This document shows positions 1 to 10,823 of a stretch of DNA of 64,000 nt, one piece after another. Both the position numbers and the translations under genes were made by a program. The stretch comes from Cylicocyclus nassatus. Its lineage: Eukaryota > Nematoda > Chromadorea > Rhabditida > Strongylidae. The DNA is taken from the NCBI GenBank assembly GCA_958299035.1, contig CATQJL010000112.1:19257361-19321360 (forward strand), given 5' to 3'. The notes under the pieces were generated by a model that worked only from the letters and a program-made list of their open reading frames with translations, did not search any database and was not told where the DNA came from. Every line of letters begins with the position of its first letter. Positions within the stretch are counted from its first letter, which is position 1.

Positions 1-1844
1 GACGCAATAGCGCTAAATCTCGAGTATGAACTGGAAGATCACTTCCATTAACATCTCATACTGCACTGGCTACACCGATTTATGTTGGTTTAGATGAATA
101 GACAGTTTGCTACGTCATCCTGGTGGTTGGAGAAGAATAGTCGCCGTGGTCAAGATTACGTGTTCTATGAATTCTACTGAAGGTGCTTTCACTAGAAGGT
201 TCAGTCCAAACTTCTCGGTAAAACGACTCCAGCGAGGAATTGGAGGCACTGATGTTTTAATGACATAAAATGGTCCATTAACCATTCAGTGGGCAAATTT
301 ATGCCATTTTTGGGTTGGCACCGCTCTTTTTCTCTGAACATATAAATGAATGAGAGGCAGTCCTAGCATACATTGCCATCACCTTCCTATTTCCTACAGC
401 TAAATCAACCAATGATGACATCTACATTCGAGTAAATTTTTTGCTTAATATGGTGTGCTTGCACAGAAGGTAAAATGGGGTAAATTTTGCGCGTCAACAG
501 ATAGCTTCGCTGTGTCGCTGGCCAAGTGCGCGCCAAATGCCAGCAATACTGGCGTGGCTATTTATTCATGAGCATCACCGCATTTCACTTTCTTTCTCTG
601 CAAGAACACTGTATTAAGCGGAAAATCTACTCGACTGTACATCAAAACAAGGGTTCCCGAAACATAATAGGAAAGAAAAGATCGCTTTTCATTTCCTCGA
701 CATGACATCGCAACATGACGTCCCAGAAACGCGTAAGGATCACCATTCGATAGAGCACGGCAAGCTTAAAATGTGGCATTACTGCTCTTGCAACAAATTA
801 TATATACATCAAATCCGAAGATGGAATCTAAAAAGTCTCAAATGAAAAGAAATCAAAAAAAAAACTCGTATCTCTTTACGGACCCCCACTTGCTCACTAA
901 TATTCATCTCTCATCCAACATTCATATGCGCAGTTGTTGTAATTTTCCTCAGCTAGACATCGCAAAATTGAAAATTTTAATGCTTTCGTCAAAGTGATGT
1001 TGGGCTGTTCCCGCGTAGGTAACTCCATACTAATTAGCTTGGAAGAACGACCGTAAATTTTCAGCCTTCTACAAGAGTTAGTTCTTGGAAAATATCAAAT
1101 CTAGGTTTTTCTTCTTCCGTTCTTCAGATTGAATCTGATATTTCTTGAGAGTCAGCTGTTGTACAAAAATGAAAATACACGGTTGTACCTTACTAGCTGA
1201 TTAGTATAGATTTACCTGCGCAAGAGCAGCCCAGCATCACTTTGGCAAAAGCATGAAAGTTTCCATGTTCTCAATGTTTGACCCAAGAAATTGATCTGGC
1301 AGTGGTGCTCTGTACGCAAAAAAACAAGAGTCGAGGCCGGTTAAAGATAGTAGGATGGAACCAAAACCGTGTTAAAATTTTTCAAAAATCGTCATTTCCC
1401 AAGTTCGGCGAACCCGTTTGATATGTTGAAAGTTGTAGAGAAAAATCAAGCGCTTTCTACTAGCGCTTTGAGCGAAAATTCTTGTTATAGCGCGGCAATC
1501 GCAGGTAATAAAGACAAAGTCAGATTGTGCATTTACAAATCTCGGTCACCAATGCTGAAAGTACCAACAAGTTCAAATTCTCCTCTATTTCATGACCAAC
1601 TATTGTCAAAAAGAGAAATGAAGGGGATCGGAGATCTCTACAGGGATTTGCTTTTCAAATTACTTTCGAATTTGACTTCGTTTCTTGAACCTTAAGATGA
1701 GTTATAACCAGAATCGAGCAAGAGATGTGGCAAACGACGTCGCGAACCTCCCCCCCCCTTCCCCACTTGAGCAATATGCTCGCAACTAGCATGTCAAACA
1801 ACCCCTTTGATCAAGTTTTAACGAATCCGTTTTTTGGCTTTCAA
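1..1844. other. Intergenic stretch, no gene recognised
   Basis: I see no splice-supported or family-recognisable coding region. A 108-codon open frame near 1369-1695 looks like repeat DNA. The part around 880-1240 resembles 34650-35060 (shared wording around the ATATGCRCAGTTG and TTTTCAGCYTTCTAC motifs), so it is probably an old relative of the foldback element there. Confidence 0.4.
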
Positions 1845-2222
1845 CTCAGACAGTCGATGGCATACCTCCGGAGCAGAAATGGCAGAGCAGCGGGGTTTGC
1901 CCAGCGGGGGTTTGCCACTCGTGCTGCGGAGATCTCCCATTTGTGCTCCGGAGCCCTCCCATTTTGTGCCCCGGAGGTGCCCCAAATCTGGCGTACCTCC
2001 GGAGCGCATATCTATGCTCTGGGGCTCTCCCAAATCTGGCGTACCTCCGGAGCAGGGATTTGCAAGCCCGCCGGAGGGGTCCCATCTGCCTTCTTGTGAC
2101 GTCACCGTGACCTCACAGGAAAGGACCGCCCCCTCGCCCCGCTCTCAATGGTCAATTGGGTCCTCCGCGGTTCTCTGCCAGATTTCGACTGTCCTCCGGA
2201 GCTATGGCAACGATTGTCTGAG
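1845..2222. mobile_element. Non-autonomous DNA element with CTCAGACA termini (short member)
   Basis: The left end reads CTCAGACAGTCG and the right end is the inverse CGATTGTCTGAG. The interior holds a handful of degenerate GC-rich units built on CTCCGGAGC and CTCCCATTT. The same termini and unit appear in the expanded element at 12126-13163 and the same termini at 28277-28594, so this is one family. The flanks are AA on each side, compatible with a 2-bp duplication. No transposase is present. Confidence 0.65.
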
Positions 2223-2348
2223 AATGGTCGCGCTTCCAGTAATTGTTAGACAAAGGAGAAGAATTCAGCTCTAATTATTTCCGCAAATACTACGAGATCT
2301 GAACTATTGAACTGTAAAACGTCTACCAAATATATTTCTGGAAGTAAG

Positions 2349-2420
2349 TAATGGGGAGCAGAATCCCTCAAAAGGTGTGGCTGCCACATTTTTTGAGGAG
2401 TCGAGCCACACCCCATTATC
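2349..2420. repeat. Small foldback repeat TAATGGGG...CCCCATTA
   Basis: About 70 bp with inverted ends (TAATGGGG / CCCCATTA) and an inner GGTGTGGC/GCCACACC pair. A second diverged copy lies at about 35738-35812. Function is unknown; it looks like a tiny MITE. Confidence 0.45.
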
Positions 2421-2434
2421 TCACCTTTGAAGGA

Positions 2435-2850
2435 TTCAAAGGCAGTGGCTCGGAAAAATCGCGACGGGACTTTTCACAACTACATGGCCTTCTGGACCAA
2501 GCTAAGCCAGGTATTCTGCTTGAAGTGTCAAAAAAGTGTTTTTTGTTTTGTTTATCGGACTTGCAGTTTGCTGGAGAAGCGGGGCGAGGGATTTCCGCAA
2601 TAACCAGCAAATGACTGCAGGATACCATAACTTCACCTATTTTGGCGGCAATTGGCTGATCAGCCCAGGCAATCATTACGGTACAGTTGACGGGAATCCC
2701 TCGCCCCGCCTCTCCGGCAATCTCTAAGGTCGGAAAACGCCAAAAAAGCACTTTTGACTTTTCAAGCACAGTACCTGACTCAGCTAGTCCAAAAGGCCAT
2801 GTAGTTGTAAAAATCCCCCACTCGCGGTGTTCGCGAGCCAATGCCTTTAA
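2435..2850. mobile_element. Foldback MITE, AAAGGCAGTGGCTCGG family, TTAA-type
   Basis: The two halves are long imperfect inverted repeats beginning AAAGGCAGTGGCTCGG and ending in the inverse before TTAA. A second copy is at 25326-25743. The right TTAA (2847-2850) is also the left TTAA of the next element. TTAA targets are typical of piggyBac-type elements, so mobilisation by such a transposase is inferred. An apparent 156-codon frame across it has no recognisable domain and is treated as incidental. Confidence 0.65.
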
Positions 2851-3087
2851 CACATTGACGACAATGTGACCCACATGGTGCGTCATGCAATGACCGTGAT
2901 TTTAGAAATTCTATATGCTTTATTCCTAAGAATTACTTCCGCGTTTCTTAGCTGCTTCTCAAAATCACTGTAGGGATACTGCAGAAGACGGCCTCTTTGA
3001 TTTCAGCTAAAAATACTCAACTTACTGCAAATGGGACTGTCCCACAAGGCAGAAAGCTAAAAATGCACGCTGTCGTCAACGTGTTAA
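2847..3087. mobile_element. TTAA-flanked MITE, CACATTGACGAC family
   Basis: Flanked by TTAA on both sides, with inverted ends CACATTGACGAC / GTCGTCAACGTG. A near-identical copy lies at 63094-63334, and longer or diverged relatives at 24757-25329, 32489-32740 and about 50121-50501. No coding capacity. Confidence 0.75.
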
Positions 3088-4064
3088 ACATCTCCGTGTT
3101 TCGTATCGTTCCTCCTACAGCTAGACCTTCTTCCCTTCGCAGAAATTTCCCCAAAACCGTTCCTCTAAAATAAGATGTAGCGGCTTCTCCAATCCTATGC
3201 TGAAAGAAGATAGTGGGTTACGGTACGTGCTGAATCTGCTCTATTACGTATGTTGCAAGGTAAGGCGACAAAAAATATACATGTTCGAAAGCTCAGATCT
3301 CTTAGACACATGAGTGATTTGAGCTCAATTTTTCTTCTTACAATTAGTATTGGTTGCTGATGGCACAACCGTTGACAGCGAAATGAGACCAACGAGATTT
3401 TGGCTAGCTCCTAATTTCAAAGTTTGGAAGTCGTCTGAGGTAGGATTTCTTAAGTCGGCAAAGGAGAAATAGTGCTTTGTATCGAGTTGAAAGAGACAGT
3501 CAACTCACTCGCTTTCACAATTTTTGTGACAACCACGCGGAAGGCCTAAAAGTGGCAGAATTAAGGGAGACATTTGGTGGTCTGGAGACTGATGCAGCTT
3601 ACAAGAAAAGGATACATTAAGTTAGCGATCGACTTAAGCTGGATCCTTCCGTTATCAGAGAACACACGTCAAGGATGAGTTGTCAAAAAACACAGCCCCC
3701 AACTTACATAATTGCTGCATTCGATGCGCTTCAGCAGAGGCACCTGTATTAGTTCTAATTATTTAACGCGCAGGTTTCAAATCCTTTGAATTGGAGCGAA
3801 TAGGGCAACGCGAAGACGCACAAGACATGACGGTGTCTATAGGAAGAATTGCGGTCACAGGCTATATATACTGCTTCAAACAGAGCGTTACAGCTCTAGC
3901 GACGCGGGCCCTCAGGAAGCCCGGCTCAGCGCAGCGGCACGTTCGCAAGTGCAGTTCTCAAGACATTTTTCCGCGCCTCAGCACTTCTCATCCTGCTGCT
4001 GAGGCTTAGAAAAATGCCCAGAAAATAATTTGCGAACTCAGAGCAAATCCGGGCGAGCCACGAC
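3088..4064. other. Intergenic; contains a dispersed repeat at about 3390-3540
   Basis: No gene recognised. The part around 3390-3540 resembles 10332-10620 (inside the hAT-type element) and 35890-36180. All three share a GGAGNAGTNCTTTRT-like core followed by a TCACT box, so it is an old dispersed repeat. Confidence 0.4.
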
Positions 4065-4069
4065 GGCCC
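4065..4069. repeat. 5-bp direct repeat GGCCC, left flank of the BEL/Pao composite
   Basis: GGCCC abuts the left outer LTR edge (TAAAAAGG...). The same GGCCC abuts the right outer edge at 20469-20473. BEL/Pao integrases usually duplicate 4-6 bp, so this fits a target-site duplication for the whole 4070-20468 unit. Confidence 0.6.
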
Positions 4070-4695
4070 TAAAAAGGTTGCCACAACCTTGCCAAATGAA
4101 CCAACCAACCACCACACGAACAACACACGTTTATTGCCGATCACCTCAAACTTGGGTAATTAAACCCTCATTCTGCTTGAAATATACACACACATAAACA
4201 ACGAAGCATCAACATGAAAAAGTGACGAAATCACTAACAAATGGTTGGAACTATGATGACGATAAGTCAAACCAAAATAATATCTTGGTCATGTGAATTT
4301 GGACTAATTGCAAGAAATGTACAAGAGGGGATTAGGAAACATATGATAGGAGTGTTGAATGTGCCAACCTACAAGGAATGAGCGGATAGTAAGGCAACAC
4401 AAGCAATGAGTGTAAGTGATGGAAAATGCATGAGTAATAATGACTAAGTATATATAGACGTTCGCTTGCTGGCTCCATCGTTCCTTCTGCAGCTGCAATC
4501 GCTTTTGTCGGTGGACCGAGATCTTTTTGTCGAAGGGAATGTCGCATCTGGCATGGTGGACTCATTCCTTGGCGTTTCGCAACTAGCCTTTCAATTAGCA
4601 AGCATTGCGATCCGTGAACGTCTCAACTGGTACTGAGGGGTCATCGTATGCAACTCTCATGCACTATCTTGCTCAACTGCATCGCATCCGCGTTA
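4070..4695 (-). repeat. BEL/Pao LTR, copy A (minus orientation)
   Basis: About 626 bp, nearly identical in inverted orientation to 19841-20468 and clearly homologous to the LTR at 11478-13179. The U5 end is the left edge (TAAAAAGG on the plus strand). The U3 start is inferred just after a GCCGGGAG purine-rich box. It contains an exact SL1 sequence, an AATAAA close behind it and a TATATATA box farther upstream. It is the 3' LTR of the gag-bearing element to its right. Confidence 0.8.
4145..4166 (-). promoter_or_regulatory. Exact SL1 spliced-leader sequence inside LTR copy A
   Basis: Read on the minus strand the 22 bases begin GGTTTAATTACCC and end AAGTTTGAG, identical to the nematode SL1 exon. 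They are directly followed by GTGATC, so the base after the leader starts a potential GT splice donor, as in real SL RNA. No Sm-binding-type T-rich box follows, so this is not an ordinary SL RNA gene. Confidence 0.9.
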
Positions 4696-4744
4696 CTCCC
4701 GGCTACGCAAGTTCGTAACTACTTGGAACTTGTCATCGGGAAAA

Positions 4745-5130
4745 TCATCTAGCGCTTATTCCTTGAACTGTTTTCTGGTGGGGGTACGAACTGTGCTGAA
4801 GCGTTCTTTGTAAGCATCTTCCTACTTTTACCACTATATGCATCGGTAGGCAACTTATCCTGGCAAATATATGACGAACTGTCCAAGGAACTGTTAATTC
4901 TAGGCTTTGAATGCTCAAATACATGATTAGCACAAGCAGAGCACTTCCTGGAAATATAATCGTTAGTGTCTTGTACCACAAAACTTCCAAGATGATTTTT
5001 TGCCGAGCGATCTCTCCGTAGACCATGCTGCTTCCTTGTTCGTTGTTGACGCTTGCCGGAAGGTTCAGTGAAGGGGCAGTTTGAGTTCTTTTCGATTTTT
5101 GTCATCTGTTCCTTATGTACTGCCACCAAT
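4745..5130 (-). pseudogene. Fragment of BEL/Pao envelope-like ORF: C-terminal membrane segment and tail
   Basis: The frame at 4745-5026 matches the last roughly 90 residues of the envelope-like ORF at 13247-15492: the juxtamembrane stretch, a hydrophobic segment (ALLVLIMYLSIQSL) and the cytoplasmic tail with ARISCLPMHIVVKVGRC. All upstream ectodomain sequence is missing, joined directly to the gag-pol linker ORF at 5131. The same deletion junction exists in the inverted copy at 19406, so it predates the duplication. It is an element remnant with no expected entry function. Confidence 0.75.
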
Positions 5131-6008
5131 TTATACCTTCTTTTCTCTTGACAAGGAAGGTTGTCTTTGGGTGTGCCTTCTCGTATACACTGTGAGACTT
5201 CGCTTGTTTTCTTCTTTTTCCTTTAGTACTGCAAGTGCCAACTGGATACCTCTTCGTCTCTCTTCACTACTGCTTTTCTTCTGAGCAGGTGACACCGGGT
5301 TTGACTTTCCTTCTAATCCTGCAAAAACCTGCTTGAAATGCCTGCTTTGCTTCATCGAATTCTTCCTCCACTTTTCTGCTTCCTTCTTCATAGTTGACTG
5401 CAAAGAGTGCTGTTTTGAGCGAAAGGTCCCGTTCTGTACGTTTTTGAGCTTCTTCTGATTCTCTCGTCGGGTTGTGTCACGTCCATTTTGCTGGTTCTGT
5501 GCTATAAGGGTTCTCGCGTGGTGGCACATACTTTGTATCAAGTCTCGCATCTCCTGTTGCTGTCGTTCGAGGATTTTCTTGAACTTCAGAAAGCATTTCC
5601 ACACTTTGTGTATCTTACCTTCTTCGTCATCCAAATGAATGCTTGAAGTTACAGCTGCTTTTGTTAGAAATGGTTTTTGTACCGCAGAAGTTTTCGCAAT
5701 AGGATTGATATCGGTAGTATGGAGTTCGCTAGGGAAGAGATCACTGTTTAAGTGCACATTAGCAGGCTTCGAGGGTGCTTTTGCGAAAATCACTTTGACT
5801 GGTGGGTGTGTGTTCAAGTCGGCATCTGAACCTGATAACGGCATCTCCCCTGATAATGTTGCTCTATCGATTGCGGATGTCGTTGTTTTCATGTCTTCTG
5901 GCTTCTCTCGTTGGCTAGGCTGTGGTTTCGTCTGCGTCATATTATTTGGACTTTTTTCTGTGCATAGTGTTGCGTGAAGAACTGTTGCAGTTTCGTTGTT
6001 TGTCTCTT
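5131..6008 (-). CDS. BEL/Pao gag-pol linker region, lysine-rich coiled-coil-like ORF
   Basis: An open frame of at least 269 codons that runs further upstream in the same frame toward the zinc-knuckle ORF. The C-terminal half is rich in Lys, Glu and Arg (for example KKEAEKWRKNS, SSSEERRRG) and looks helical. No protease, RT or other catalytic motif is present. Its position after the gag zinc knuckle suggests the gag-pol linker of a Pao element whose pol has been deleted. The last 115 or so codons recur almost unchanged at 19068-19405. The function is not recognised. Confidence 0.5.
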
Positions 6009-6014
6009 GTCCTG

Positions 6015-6915
6015 TCAGTGGTTCTCCTGAGGGGTCTTCTGCGCTGAGAAGATGTGTCCAAGCCGTTGGTTTCGAATATGGCAGGCTATCTTGTTGAAGT
6101 GACCCCTTTGAAAGTTCCGAGTTGTTCCAAATGCTTGAGTTTGCGGTTTTTGTGGTCGCCCTTCATTTTCATTCCTTCTTGGACACAAAGAGTAATGATG
6201 TTTTTGACCCACGCATGCTCTGCATCCTGGGCTCCTACAATCTTTCACAAAGTGCCCTTGACTTGCGAAGTTCAAACATCTGTTAGACTCTTGGAAGAAT
6301 TTGCGCCTTTGTGCAATAGAGTTGAGCTTGTCACATGCCGCCATCCTGTGAGTTGTATCATTACAGAACAAACATGATCTGAGATGTCCATCTCTCCATG
6401 AGATACTGTTCTTGTCCTCCTTGTGTAAGTGTTCACTGCGTTTGCCGTGTATGTCATCATCTCACTGATTCGCTCTTCTGTTGATATGCAGTGGGTCCAA
6501 CGCCGTGATGATATCTTTCATGTGCCAGTTTTCCTCCTGCATCTCTGGAGTGATGTACTGCCGTAGAATCTTGCGCTGAATCGAAGCATTGAATTTTGAT
6601 AGCAGCTTCTGTGCGGCAAAGGATCCATCAAGATAGACTTTGTGAGCTTCCAGCTGCGAAATCAGTGGAATGATTGTTTCTAACAAACGTCGTTGTGCTG
6701 TCGTACTAGTATTAGCTGCGTGAGTTTCTCCAGACGTTGTTGGAGCTTCGCAACAAGACGAGATTTATCTCCATATTTTCGGCGTAACATCGTGATTGCT
6801 TCCTCGTAATTGTCCTCCGTGACCGTAAAGCGGTTTAATAGTTCTCGTGCTTCACCCCTTAGAGCGTTTATCAGATAGTTGAACTTTTGTAGCTTGGTAA
6901 GTGGTTGGTGATCAA
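6015..6915 (-). pseudogene. BEL/Pao gag, C-terminal half (DUF1759 region and zinc knuckle), frameshifted
   Basis: Read on the minus strand, the frame ending at 6680 carries the DUF1759-type segment (KLQKFNYLINALRGEA, then YGDKSRLVAKLQQRL). The next frame, 6462-6686, continues it, and the frame at 6015-6371 holds the cysteine/histidine zinc-knuckle block (CLNFASQGHFVKDC). At least two 1-base frameshifts separate these pieces, so no intact Gag can be made. The N-terminal half lies at 10824-11332, separated only by the hAT-type insertion at 6916-10823. Gag would form the particle core and bind RNA. Confidence 0.85.
6908..6915. repeat. 8-bp target-site duplication GTGATCAA (left)
   Basis: GTGATCAA precedes the element start and is repeated exactly at 10824-10831 after its end. 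It fits the hAT duplication pattern nTnnnnAn. Removing the element and one copy restores the gag coding order. Confidence 0.95.
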
Positions 6916-7301
6916 CAGGGTAAAGCGGGGGGTGCGGCACGCGACCGTCGGATACGACCCCCCCCCCTGGGCCGCACCCCGGCACGACCCCCCCCCCCTT
7001 CTCCCCCCCCCCCCCCCCCACCTCCCCAGATTTTATGCTTGGCTAACTGTTTCGATATATATTATCTGTTTTATTCAAAAGATTTTTCTTAGTGTATACA
7101 TGAGAAATTATCAACACAATCAGAAACCGAAAGCAAAATATCGAAAACAACTCGTAGAGATATCCGACCAGTACTAAGTTATCTTAGGCAGAAAGGTTAT
7201 TTGTTACGTTACCTTAGCTGCTATGGCGCTGTCCAATATGAAATTATCATTTTTTGATCACAAATCAATAAAAAATCGGTTTATTTTAAAAAAAAACTGA
7301 C

Positions 7302-9839
7302 CTTGATTTCCTTTGGATGCCCCCCTTCCGCAATACGAACCATCCACAAAAACTTGTTGAAATCATCTCCAGAATATCCAATGACACCACCGAATATTAT
7401 AAGTACGTAATCAACATCCAAAGCGTTCATGATTTCGTGGGCGGCAGACTCGTTAGATGACATTGCTTTCCCTACCTGCAATAGGAGTTTGAAAAAAAAT
7501 TATTTCAATCACACATTAGAGCTTACCAAAGCAATATGAGAGTTATTCCAAGTATTGTTGTCTACAAGAGTTGTCCTATTCGCCATTCCAGCAATCTGGT
7601 AGCCGTAATCCCACCATGACATAATTCTCGCATCATCAGCGGTGTTTTCGCGTAGCCAGTGATAAGCTTCGCGGAAATCGTCCATAATAATACGATCACT
7701 GAAGAACACAGTATACGGTTGCCCAAAGGGAAACAAAACCAAGCATTTAACTTACCCATGACTATTTGAACTTTGCAGCACAACAGAAGGATGCGAGTAG
7801 GCATTGCTTGTCACGTACGTAGCATGAACAACGAACATGAGAAGGAAGAGAACCAGAACAACGCTGACCAATGACCTGGAGTTGATACCAACACCATCCT
7901 CGGCAGATTCAGATGAAGAAGCAGTCTAAACAAAAAGGAAGCAGTTTGGTGATAAGTTCTCTATAACAGACAGAAAACCAACTCATCAATTCTTTTCCTT
8001 TTCGCCCAAAAAAAACATTAGAAAACTAAGAGGAATAACAAAGAAGTCGGCAAATTTCCCACAAACTTATCCAAAACACAGAAAGCCAACAGACCTATCC
8101 AAAACACAGAAAGAAGCACAAAGACATCGCAGACACTCACACCAACAACAGAAACACCCAACTCTACCTTTCCTTTCTTCGACACCTTGTCATACATTTG
8201 ACGATCCGATTCGGATTTCGTAGAAGATTTTTCATCATCACGAAAGTATCTGCAAAGCAGAGAGAGATATCATCTGCAAAGCAAAGAAAGTTATAATTGT
8301 TAAATGGTCAGAGGATATACGAAGCAATGCTGGAGGGAGCAAGATTTTTGTTCTGAATGTTTTCATTACTGAACACAACAGTTGCAAACTTTACTGCCTT
8401 TTTGAAGCACTGATAACCTTCTAACTTACTCGCACGCAAGCGTAAATATCGTATTACACTAGGTTATCTAGCTGCAAATCACAAACCGTTCTCAGAAGCT
8501 CAGCTTGGTCAGATATTTCCCTACAGGTTTTCAAAAAAAGAGGAGAAAGATTTGAATAAGGATCAAAACAGCTAATCGAAACTGGATACAAAAATCAAGA
8601 CAGGAGCTTACTTCTCAAAGGTATAAGAAAACGCGATTCCGGAAAGCGCACATACAACTGGAGTAAGTGTTAGCATGAGTCGAACCATCACGCCAGCGAA
8701 ATACACAGCTGAGACCGCATACAAGATAACTGCAACGGAAAGTATCATCTGATCTAATACTCCGCAAGCTCATGCAGATTAACACAATGTAAATTTCACA
8801 AATTGTATGGCTCACATTCACCGGTTTTTATAAAGCAGATACATTTACCGGTTTACATAAAGAAGATGTTAAAGCTGAAAAACTCACTGAACACTCGTTC
8901 ATCATTCACATTCTTCACGCAGTACCACAGTCCAACAGGGAAAACAGCCGCTGTGATATGAAGATCAAAGAAGAACGACACCCAGGTGGTAGGCTGATGC
9001 TCAGACACAGAAGCGATGATGGGAATGTGAATCTTAAAGTGAGTTAATAAAACACGGGCGGGCTGAAGATCTGTAAAAAAGTGAATAGTTTCTTATTTAC
9101 TACTTCAGAAAAATCACGGTTTTTACTTTTCACAGTACTTTCCGTAAACGAATACTACACTGCAAATACTTAGCAGCATGTATAAATGGGATTTGACATC
9201 TTATATCCGTGATTTCGAAATTTATAAAGGGCCTGACAAAAACATTTTTAAGTGATTACTTACCTTCCCAAACAAGAGCGAAGTAAACGATAACAGCTAG
9301 TATTCCGACGATTGTTAGACCACCAACGAATAAAGTCATGAATGCTGACGCGTGATACGAGGGCGAGCGTATTGCATGGCGGCAACAATCTGGAAATGCA
9401 TTAGGTTACAACTTAGTGATCACAATTCATAGAGATTCATTAGAGTAGAACGTGAAGTCATATGCATTGAGTTTGCTTTCAATTTACCTGAAGAATTCCA
9501 AACGCTCCAAAAGCTGGCATGTGCTCGGAAGTACGGACAGGTTGGAACCCGACGAATGGAATTTGCATGGAAAGAATAGTTGCCAGCAGTAGAATGTGGT
9601 ATAGGCAACAAAAAGCCGGGATGAGTAACGTCCTAAAGGAATAGATAGAGAACACAACATGTGAAAATAAAGAACGTCTTACCAATAATAATGAGAGCCA
9701 GTACATGAAGCGGAATGAGATTAATAATAAAAACGTATCCTCCCCAAGCGGACACCATGTAGAAATATGAAAGGGCGCAGAAGGATGCCCACATAACAGA
9801 ACCAGTCTTCAACGATTTGACCCATAGATAGTATGTGAA
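7302..9839 (-). pseudogene. stt-3: Captured internal fragment of STT3 (oligosaccharyltransferase catalytic subunit)
   Basis: STT3 transfers the lipid-linked glycan to Asn-X-Ser/Thr in the ER. Nine minus-strand exons are visible: 9683-9839, 9488-9632, 9264-9389, 8888-9070, 8612-8729, 8168-8249, 7756-7925, 7527-7698 and 7302-7475, all with GT-AG introns. They give about 440 codons, starting in a membrane segment ([13 protein letters not shown]), passing through [16 protein letters not shown] and [16 protein letters not shown], and ending after the catalytic WWDYG motif (exon 7527-7698) and GGHPKEIK. The first membrane segments and the C-terminal domain are absent. One-base deletions break the frame in exons 9488-9632 and 9264-9389. 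There is no start or stop of its own. It lies wholly inside the hAT-type element, so it is a transduplicated gene piece. Confidence 0.92.
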
Positions 9840-10123
9840 CTGCAAATTACTCATGTAGGTGAAAACTTGAGTATTTAAATAATCCAAAAGAGAATTGGGA
9901 TTCAAAGGCGCGTATCTCGCGCCTCTGTGTGTTTTGACAATCTTTCGAGCGCTACCGTAACCCAATATTTTTTGGCCACACTTCCCAGCATATGGTTCGC
10001 AAAAACCATATGTATTTCCTTCTAAAGAAAAAGGTTCGAAGGGAAACAGCTACTACGGAGAGAGGAAGGATGAATATATAGGATGATATGAAAAAGGCAG
10101 CTGTTTGAACGATTTGAAGGTAA

Positions 10124-10204
10124 GTTAATGGCCTGCGGCACCCCCCCCCCCTCAAAACCTGCGGCAGACGCAGGTTTTGAGGGGGGGTGCCGCAGGCCAT
10201 TAAC
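10124..10204. repeat. 81-bp near-perfect hairpin inside the hAT-type element
   Basis: The arms GTTAATGGCCTGCGGCACC and its inverse enclose complementary C- and G-tracts and an inner CTCAAAACCTGCG pair with a very short loop. It could fold as a long stem on either strand. Each end contains TTAA. Confidence 0.8.
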
Positions 10205-10331
10205 TATATCAAAAAAACATTTTTAGCGGACAATATTTATATGAATCAGTAGCCTAAACCTCATAGATTCCATAGGGATGTTTTGAGCCTGATTCGTCTT
10301 CTTAGCTCTGAGTAATATTTGGTGAAAGCAC

Positions 10332-10620
10332 AGCGATCAAAAGCTAAAAGCGATTTTGGTTGGCTTCTTATTCAATAGTTTGGAGGTCTTCTGAAGCGGG
10401 ATTCCTGAGGTGAACAAAGAAGGAGTAGTGCTTTGTGTTGAGTGCAAGAAGAGGTAGCTTACTCACCGTTAAGATGAAGTTAATCATGTTTTAAATTACT
10501 GCTTTATACAAGGTTGTTTACTGCTCGGAGACCTCAGAGTTCGCTGAAACTTGGCGCATAGGGGTTATTCGACACGCGGATTACGACAATTATGCTTGAT
10601 TAGAGGTACGGTAGGTTACG
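10332..10620. repeat. Dispersed repeat within the hAT-type element
   Basis: Resembles 3390-3540 and 35890-36180 (shared GGAGTAGTGCTTTGTGTTGAG-like stretch, then CTTACTCACC and GTTAATCATGTTT). Its presence inside the transposon suggests the element picked up more than the STT3 exons. Confidence 0.45.
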
Positions 10621-10823
10621 GTAGGCATACGGTATCTGCAAGTTTGTGTCGTTGAACTTGAATTTTGCAGGATTTCAACAGCGTGGCACATCTAAGAACT
10701 TAGCTGCAGTCATTTCCCCTTAGAAACCGCTTTTGACCTTGGGTCGATACGACCCCCCCCCTACCTACCCCCCCCCCCTTACGACCCCCCCTTGCGGCGT
10801 GCCGCACCCCCCGCTTTACCCTG

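Larger units (their letters stand above)
6916..10823. mobile_element. 3.9-kb hAT-type transposon carrying STT3 exons
   Basis: The inverted ends are perfect over at least 27 bp (CAGGGTAAAGCGGGGGGTGC... and the inverse at the right), matching the hAT terminal pattern YARNG, with an exact 8-bp duplication outside. C-rich subterminal tracts follow on both sides (6950-7020 and 10745-10800). No transposase is seen; it would have to be moved in trans. Its cargo is a nine-exon fragment of the host STT3 gene on the minus strand (7302-9839) plus an 81-bp hairpin (10124-10204) and a dispersed repeat (10332-10620). It is inserted in the gag of the BEL/Pao element, so it arrived after that element. Confidence 0.93.

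Noticed and set aside
1369..1695. 108-codon frame
   Set aside because: Composition resembles repeat DNA, with no splice signals, homology or conserved context.
2416..2886. 156-codon minus-strand frame
   Set aside because: It lies across a foldback MITE that has a second copy at 25326-25743, and no protein family is recognisable.
4145..4200. SL1 copy as a true SL RNA gene
   Set aside because: No Sm-binding-type site or SL RNA-like 3' part follows the leader; the context is an LTR.
6950..7020. Long C-tracts as a regulatory element
   Set aside because: They are part of the subterminal C-rich region of the hAT-type element and recur at its other end; length is also prone to sequencing error.
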